Shown one piece after another: positions 18,766 through 23,868 of a DNA stretch of 23,868 bases. The stretch comes from Larix sibirica (lineage: Eukaryota; Streptophyta; Pinopsida; Pinales; Pinaceae). The first letter of the stretch is position 1. Each line of letters opens with the position of its first letter. The DNA is taken from positions 63,888 through 87,755 of the forward strand of contig NWUY0300008648.1 in the NCBI GenBank assembly GCA_004151065.3, given 5' to 3'. The notes beneath the pieces were generated by a model. That model saw only the letters and a program-made list of their open reading frames with translations. It was not told where the DNA came from and searched no databases. Both the position numbers and the translations under genes were made by a program.

Positions 18766-20198
18766 ATAAAGGGTTTTGATATTTAAAAAGGCAAAGTTAG
18801 GCTTCTCTTGGTCTTTGTTCTTTAAATTAGGTTCAATGTTTAACTACTACCACTCTCTCATGACTTCCACTTTCATTTTGGATGGCTGAGGGTGTGTTTT
18901 CACTAATTTAAGAGGGAGGCTAATCATTACAAGATTTATAATTAATTTTATATTTGCACTATATAATAAGAGAATTTTGAAGGAATTTAGTTGAAGATTT
19001 AGTAGAAATTCCTAGATGTTTAAGTATTCTTTAAAAAAAGATGTAATGGGAACTAAAGAAGTATGTATAAAGGCGTTTCCCTCTAAAGTTGGGAGTAATG
19101 AGAGAGATCTTCTTGGATCTAAAGTTTACGAAAAAGATAATTTGGAAGCACTAAGTATTATGAAAATGGAAAATATCATGAACATGATGGTCTTCCTCGT
19201 GAATTTAAAAAAAGACATGGATGGCGATTGGGCATGATATGGTGTACATGGTCGTGGAAATTTCTAATTAGGGAGAATGGGAAAATTTCATAATCAAAGT
19301 TTGATTAAGATGTTTCCCAAAAATTCAACTAGAGACACCATCTGTTATATAAGAATTTATCAAAGGTTCTTACTTTGAGGATGCAATGAGTTTTGACACA
19401 TGCTGTTAGGTTTGCATAAACATGGTTTATTAAGGGTTGATTAGAAAATGATTCCCTCTTGCACCCTATTTTTATGTTTGAGCTATAAATGTGCTGGGAT
19501 ATATTGTCGATGTTGTCATGGCTCAGGCTAGGGTTAGAGTATTTCTTTTACACATAAAGAGATGTGATCAACAATCACTTTGCCTATGACTCTCTTAGGA
19601 TTCAATTTATGAAACTCTACAATGTTTGGATGAATTTTGTACCACATTTTGGGTGGTAGTGAGTGATTCAAAGAACAATTTTTGATTGATTGGCATTGGA
19701 GGTAAACCAACTTGGCTAAATAGACCTTGCTAATACATGAGAGATGGTGAGATTCTTCACCATCTAGGAGTTCCATTTTGGTTGAATTCTTATTTTTTAG
19801 CTATGTGGGAGTGGTGTTTGGAGAAAATTCAATGTAAAAATAGAATTAAGTACCTCTTTTCAACTAGAAAAAATGTTAGCTTATAGATTTCCACAGTTCA
19901 TCATGTAGATATATATCTGATTTGGAGTTAACTGTGTGAAAATTTCAAAGTTTGACGTTTTGGGTGGACACTCCACGCATCTTTAGGGATCAGGATAGCT
20001 CAAGAATAGATAGAGAGATTGAGGATCTTGTGATGAATAAATACTAAAGGAATATGTCTGTTAGAAATGAGAAGGGTGGGAAGTCAAAGTTCAATAAGGT
20101 TTGGTTGATGAATAGGATAAGATATGGGGAATAATAAGTAATTTAATATTCCTCACTGGGGTTTTATACGGGTGGTCTTCGGAGTCTGCTGCTCTGTC
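18766..20198. other. Long unassigned AT-rich stretch
   Basis: A 73-codon plus frame (19016-19237, Lys/Asp/Met-rich) and an 80-codon minus frame (19534-19776) are open but hold no motif that I recognise. Neither has flanking signals of a gene. The stretch ends at an N (19 bases after TTCGGAGTCTGC), where LTR homology begins. Confidence 0.35.
19742..19765. other. Perfect 9-bp hairpin
   Basis: AGATGGTGA, loop GATTCT, TCACCATCT. Both arms match with no mismatch. It is more GC-rich than its surroundings. No T-run follows, and a terminator is not expected in a plant context. Confidence 0.6.
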
Positions 20199-20521
20199 NA
20201 TATGGGGTTAAATGTATATAATATGACCCTAGGGGGGAATATATGGGTATAAATGTATATGTAATGGGTCTACCTAATGAAGGGTCCTCATGTGCAATGA
20301 GTGGACATGTATATATAAAGGTAATGTAGTCATTATTGATGACATATGAAAGGATTATGGAATGTCTTGGCGTAATTAGAGACGATTCTCCTCTTATTTA
20401 AGGATTTATTGTGTAACTTATATTTCATATCTATATTAGATTTGTGCTCCATGTTTACTTTGATGTACATGGTGTGTATTTCCATTATCTTGTGATAAGT
20501 TTAATGATTTGGTGCATAACA
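20199..20521 (+). repeat. Left LTR of element H
   Basis: It matches the right LTR from ATATGGGGTTAAATGTATAT through AAGGATTATGGAATGTCTTG, CTTATTTAAGGATTTATTGT and the terminal GATTTGGTGCATAACA. The first part of the LTR seen at the right end (TGATATTACTTAAGG...) is missing here. The break coincides with the N at 20199. Confidence 0.85.
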
Positions 20522-20523
20522 TT

Positions 20524-20535
20524 TGTTATCAAAGC
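20524..20535 (+). other. Primer-binding site of element H (tRNA-iMet type)
   Basis: TGTTATCAAAGC lies two bases after the left LTR and matches the plant initiator-Met site TGGTATCAGAGC at ten of twelve positions. Confidence 0.65.
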
Positions 20536-20611
20536 TTGGATGCTTCCAAAATGACTCATGTTGGAATTTTCACTATAAAATGTTTTTTGGGATGTTTCAA
20601 ATATAGAAACT

Positions 20612-20911
20612 TGGAGGGGCCATAGAGGACATACCGAAAATTTTGTGATGCGATTTTAAGGTCCCGATTCATTACATATATGGATTTATACCTTGGGAAA
20701 GTTAGGGTTTTTGACTAGTCCAAAAACTAGTCTTATTGATTTTTTTGCTATAATTTTTTTTTCTACGGCATTTTAGACAACCAGACTTGGATGGGATTCA
20801 TAGGGTATAAAAAAATATCTATGGTACAATTTTCAGGTCATGATTCATTACAGGTGCAAAGTTATACCTTGTGGAAGTTAGGATTTTTTACTAGTCCAAA
20901 AATAGTATCAA
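20612..20911 (+). repeat. Duplicated leader segment in element H, 176-bp offset
   Basis: AGGTCCCGATTCATTAC (20659) and AGGTCATGATTCATTAC (20835) are followed in both copies by TTATACCTTG-GGAAGTTAGG-TTTTT and ACTAGTCCAAAAA. The two copies span about 20612-20735 and 20788-20911. A third, weaker echo (CTGGTATAAATTTTAG, near 21008) may extend the array. All lie in the untranslated leader before the gag-like frame. Confidence 0.7.
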
Positions 20912-21449
20912 ATACATTTTCTGAGTAAAATAGTTATATCTAGATCCGGAGAGATACAAAATGAGTGATACCTATTGAAAAATAAGTAATATGGACCTTA
21001 ATATTTCTGGTATAAATTTTAGAATAAGATCCTAACAGGCCGTACACTTTCTCTCTCTTGGGAGGGATAAAAATAGCAAGTTTTGGTAAAATTGCCATTT
21101 ATTTTTATTTGGCACATCAAGTTTACATCAGACATATGGCATTGTAGAGAAGACATACCAGGATACTACAAAAATCAATTTAAGATTCCTAGGGGGGGGA
21201 ATTGGTAAGATACCTCAGATGGAAGGTTAGCCAGCAAAACAATCTCCAAATTAGGGTTTTCAAAGGTATGTTATTTTGAAAATTGTATAACTTTTGAATG
21301 GAAGGTCCAATTTAGGTGATTCAAAATCCATTGGAAAGTGGAATCACATGATAATATGTTGGAAACATCATATTATCAATATTTTTATACTATTCCAAAA
21401 ATACTAATGTTGGAATTTGAGGGATTGGTTTGGACCTCAATTAAGAAAA

Positions 21450-22416
21450 ATGACAATACCTACATTTAGTGGAAATGAAGATAAATATAAGACCAATTTC
21501 ATGGAATGGGCCGAGATGATAAAAAAAATCATTCCGTTATTGAAAAATCAAGTATTTTACTAAAAGAAAGGGATGAGTCAAGGGAAAAATTTAAAAAGAA
21601 GGATGAAGAAATATGCAAATTAAGAAGCCATAATAAAATGTTATTGGATGAGGTCAAGCATTGAAAGTAGAAAAGAAGCATTGTCAAAATCAAGAAAAAG
21701 CAAGGATCTTTGATGAAGAGACTTCCAAAAGGATTGAAGAGGAAATATGAAACAAGGTTAAAGAATATCTAAACAAAAATGAAGTAAAAAAGAAATGGAA
21801 TCTTGAAGAAGGACATCAAACATTAATTAATGGCATCACATTGCAGCTTCAAAAGGATAAGGAAGACAAGATTCTAGAAGGATTCCAAAAAATACTTAAA
21901 TAAATTGAGCTCCAATTTGAATATGTACATGAAGAATATGAGGGTATTATTTCAAAGGCGAGTTTTATCAAAAACCAAACACAAAGCATAGAGGACACAA
22001 TTACCTCTGAAAAGAAGACTGATGGCATAAGTGCGCATAAGGAAGAGAAACCATCAAGTGTGAAACCATATCAACATGCTCACTATCAAGAAAGCTTCAA
22101 AGAAAGGAAATAATATATACAACAACACTATCAAGGAAGAATATGGAATACTCAATAATATTCATGGAACAATGCACCAAAAAAATATTATTCGAGAAGA
22201 TATTATCAGAGACTATAAACTACAATAAATTGGAGAACTCGCAATCACAACACATGGAATCAAAATTATGCAAAAACCAACTATGAAGGATTAAGACAAA
22301 AAATAATAGAATTTAGATGGATGGACCATCATCAATGGAAACAAGAAAGCATGAGTATAATAAAATCATATTACTTGGTTTCATCACATGTAAATCCAGT
22401 AAATCCAAATATTTGA
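21450..22416 (+). pseudogene. Gag-like coiled-coil frame of element H, no zinc knuckle
   Basis: The start at 21450 (ATG) opens MTIPTFSGNEDKYKTNFMEW, similar to the N-terminus of plant retrotransposon gag proteins. Two frameshifts (near 21560 and 21661) are needed to follow the product. The middle is strongly charged and likely coiled coil (LKERDESREKFKKKDEEICK, then KARIFDEETSKRIEEEI, then LQLQKDKEDKILEGFQKILK). The C-terminal third is rich in Tyr, Trp, His, Asn, Gln and Arg (KPYQHAHYQESFKERK, NNAPKKYYSRRYYQRL, NTWNQNYAKTNYEG) and has no CCHC motif. The last frame carries about five stops and ends at 22414-22416, only 15 bases before the polypurine tract, so it fills the element. The product would probably be a structural protein binding RNA through its basic aromatic tail, which is inference. 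Confidence 0.6.
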
Positions 22417-22430
22417 GGATAAATATTTTT

Positions 22431-22439
22431 GAAGGAGGG
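22431..22439 (+). other. Polypurine tract of element H
   Basis: GAAGGAGGG sits five bases before the TG that starts the right LTR, the expected place for the second-strand primer. Confidence 0.65.
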
Positions 22440-22444
22440 TACTA

Positions 22445-22791
22445 TGATATTACTTAAGGGGGGGCATATATGGGGTTAAATGTATATAATATGACCCCAA
22501 GGGGGGCAAATATGGAAAAAAAAATATATGTAATGGGTTGGCCTAAAGAAGGGGGCTCATGTGCAATGATTTGGAATGTATATCTAAAGGTAATATCATT
22601 ATTATTGGGGACATGTGAAAGGATTATGGAATGTCTTGGGGTAATTAGAGAATATTCTTCTCTTATTTAAGGATTTATTGTGTAACTTATCCTTCTTATC
22701 GACATTGGAGTTTTGCTCCACGTTTACTTTGTTGTACATAATGTGTACATCTATTATCTTGTGATAATTTTAAAGATTTGGTGCATAAACA
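22445..22791 (+). repeat. Right LTR of element H
   Basis: It begins TGATATTACTTAAGGGGGGG, is complete for about 347 bases and ends GTGCATAAACA, giving TG...CA termini. It aligns with the left LTR over about 320 bases. The bases AGTAT that follow are the candidate target duplication. Confidence 0.85.
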
Positions 22792-22799
22792 AGTATGTG

Positions 22800-23030
22800 T
22801 TAAAGATTCAGTTACTAGTGCAATGGTTAATGAATGAAAAGCAATTCCATTACTACTATTACATTGACCTGGTGGGTTTGAAATCAATTGGTCTTCAAAA
22901 AAAATTGTTTCTATGGAGGTGGTGGTTCATAAAGTGATATTGTAAATTAAAGAAAACAAGAATGATTTAAAAAGTAGCAGGAGTAGGTTTGTGGAGGTTC
23001 CAAGTGTGGACTATGATATCCCATGGGTTT
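22800..23030 (+). mobile_element. Possible tRNA-derived SINE
   Basis: TAGTGCAATGG (near 22817) fits the RNA polymerase III A box TRGYNNARTGG, and GGTTTGAAATC (near 22873) resembles the B box GGTTCGAATCC with three changes. Their spacing of just under 60 bases is a little wider than in tRNAs. Downstream are a GGAGGTGGTGG block and an A-rich segment. I could not find a clear tail or target duplication, so this is tentative. Confidence 0.3.
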
Positions 23031-23063
23031 TTTTCTAATGGTGTGAACCAGGGCCATCCATCA

Positions 23064-23228
23064 ATTAGATCATTAGCATGTATGATACTACACAAAAAAA
23101 TTAGATCATGAGCATGTATGATACTGCATGAGCATGAGCATACAAAATATGTTCCATCAATTAGATCATGAGCATGTATGATACTGCACAAAAAAATTAT
23201 TCATTCCTTTCAAACAAAATATGTTCCC
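23064..23228 (+). repeat. Compound direct-repeat cluster
   Basis: TTAGATCATGAGCATGTATG plus ATACTGCA occurs at 23101-23128 and, identically, at 23161-23188. A third copy with two changes starts at 23065. A second word, ACAAAATATGTTCC, follows at 23141 and 23214. A short GAGCATGAGCAT run lies at 23130-23140. The arrangement suggests at least two rounds of duplication with a period of about 36 bases, then about 60-72. Confidence 0.8.
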
Positions 23229-23839
23229 GAGAAAGGAACGAACACAAAGGCATAATTACGTGCTCTTTGGATTCTATTGAGAACCTCTATGTAGAAGGGA
23301 TGCAAGAAACTCTAGGCCATGGGTGGTTCTAAGGTCGTCATAGATTAGGTAAAAAAGAAAAACAAAATCAAGATTTATAGATTGAAACCACTTATGAATC
23401 TAATTTAGGAGGAACTAAAAGAATTTGAATGGATGTCATTTACACATATTTATAGAGAATTAAACTAGGATGATTGCTCTTTATCAAATAAGGCATTTAT
23501 TTTGAATGCAAGTTCAATTATAGAGAAGGAGTTCAATGATGGAAAAATTTAGTCGAAAATGTCGGTCTCACCCTTATAATTTGGATAGTTTTTGTTATAT
23601 GAAATGTGCCAGTATGACTGCATCTTTTCTGCTACGAGCAAAATTTTGACAGTTTTTCTCTCTTCACATATATAGAAAGATCAATATGGACTTGCTTTCC
23701 TTTCAGCTATATGTATTGGAGTTAGGATGTTTTTCTTTTGATCAGGGAAAATTTTAATAACCCCCCTTAAATTTCTATGTATAATAAATGGGTGAATCCC
23801 CATGATATAGGAAAATATGAAGGCTATTTTATCAATGTT
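23229..23839. other. Unassigned AT-rich stretch
   Basis: No coding frame, RNA gene or further repeat could be supported here. Confidence 0.4.
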
Positions 23840-23868
23840 ATATATATATTTATATATATATATATATA
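23840..23868. repeat. (TA)n microsatellite at the window edge
   Basis: Alternating TA interrupted once by TTTA, running to the last base of the window, so its full length is unknown. Confidence 0.9.

Larger units (their letters stand above)
20199..22791 (+). mobile_element. Small non-autonomous LTR retrotransposon (element H), gag-like frame only
   Basis: This 2.6-kb unit has all the structural parts of an LTR element: two similar terminal repeats (20199-20521 and about 22445-22791), a primer-binding site just inside the left one, a leader with an internal duplication, one decayed frame (21450-22416), and a polypurine tract next to the right one. There is no trace of protease, RT, RNase H or integrase in the 1.9-kb interior, so mobilisation would have needed enzymes from another element. 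LTR identity looks about 80-85% by eye, so the insertion is old. The left LTR lacks its first 20-odd bases and begins at an N, so the true left junction and target duplication cannot be read. Confidence 0.8.

Noticed and set aside
19534-19776. 80-codon minus frame considered as a Ty1/copia remnant
   Set aside because: I could not match any copia domain motif, so the length alone is not enough.
23064-23228. Repeat cluster considered as a CRISPR-like array
   Set aside because: Spacers are not unique or regular, one spacer contains a second repeat, and the context is a plant genome.
23840-23868. TA-rich end considered as an origin or scaffold attachment site
   Set aside because: It is a simple dinucleotide repeat cut by the window edge, and nothing else supports a function.

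Overview
The window looks like intergenic DNA from a large, repeat-rich plant genome, most probably a conifer. I found no intact host gene. The whole stretch is AT-rich and built from old, overlapping retroelements whose reading frames are full of stops and frameshifts, with low-complexity DNA between them. The conifer call rests on three things. The first is a Penelope-like element (PLE) fragment with a GIY-YIG nuclease domain, a type reported in conifers and rare or absent in most other land plants. The second is the style of the Ty3/gypsy gag and pol remnants. The third is the advanced age of the insertions. Two isolated N bases (15473 and 20199) mark unresolved assembly positions.

Layout. 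(A) 1-4453, minus strand: the 5' part of a Ty3/gypsy LTR retrotransposon. Reading leftwards there is a complete 5' LTR (about 3019-4453, TATA box at 4043-4050), a tRNA-iMet type primer-binding site, gag with a broken zinc knuckle, aspartic protease, reverse transcriptase, and the start of RNase H, which runs off the left edge. (B) About 5330-6110, minus strand: a 5'-truncated PLE fragment with a post-RT connector, a GIY-YIG endonuclease and its C-terminal tail. (C) About 7870-10320, plus strand: gag with a run of five CCHC-type knuckles, then protease, of a second and different Ty3/gypsy family. At about 10327-10560 it runs into a gag fragment of another family instead of RT. (D) About 10560-14390: mostly non-coding DNA with two LTR-promoter-like sites (11354, 12478) and short tandem duplications. 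(E) 14395-15458: a decayed Gly/Pro/Asn/Trp-rich frame. (F) 15589-16024: a plant LINE/RVT_3-type RNase H domain with all three frames in use, followed by a diverged tandem duplication of about 305 bp (16130-16750) and an unrecognised decayed frame (16778-17490). (G) 17490-20198: AT-rich DNA with several short duplications and one clean hairpin. (H) 20199-22791: an almost complete small LTR retrotransposon of 2.6 kb with two LTRs, primer-binding site, duplicated leader, one gag-like/coiled-coil frame without a visible zinc knuckle or pol, and a polypurine tract. (I) 22792-23868: a possible tRNA-derived SINE, a compound direct-repeat cluster and a terminal (TA)n tract.

The elements do not work together as one system. 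They are independent insertions at different stages of decay. The most interesting items are the PLE fragment, the gag-only LTR element H, the five-knuckle gag, and the two decayed frames with no family I recognise. Identities were read by eye from translation patterns and remembered family signatures, so all family assignments need a profile search.
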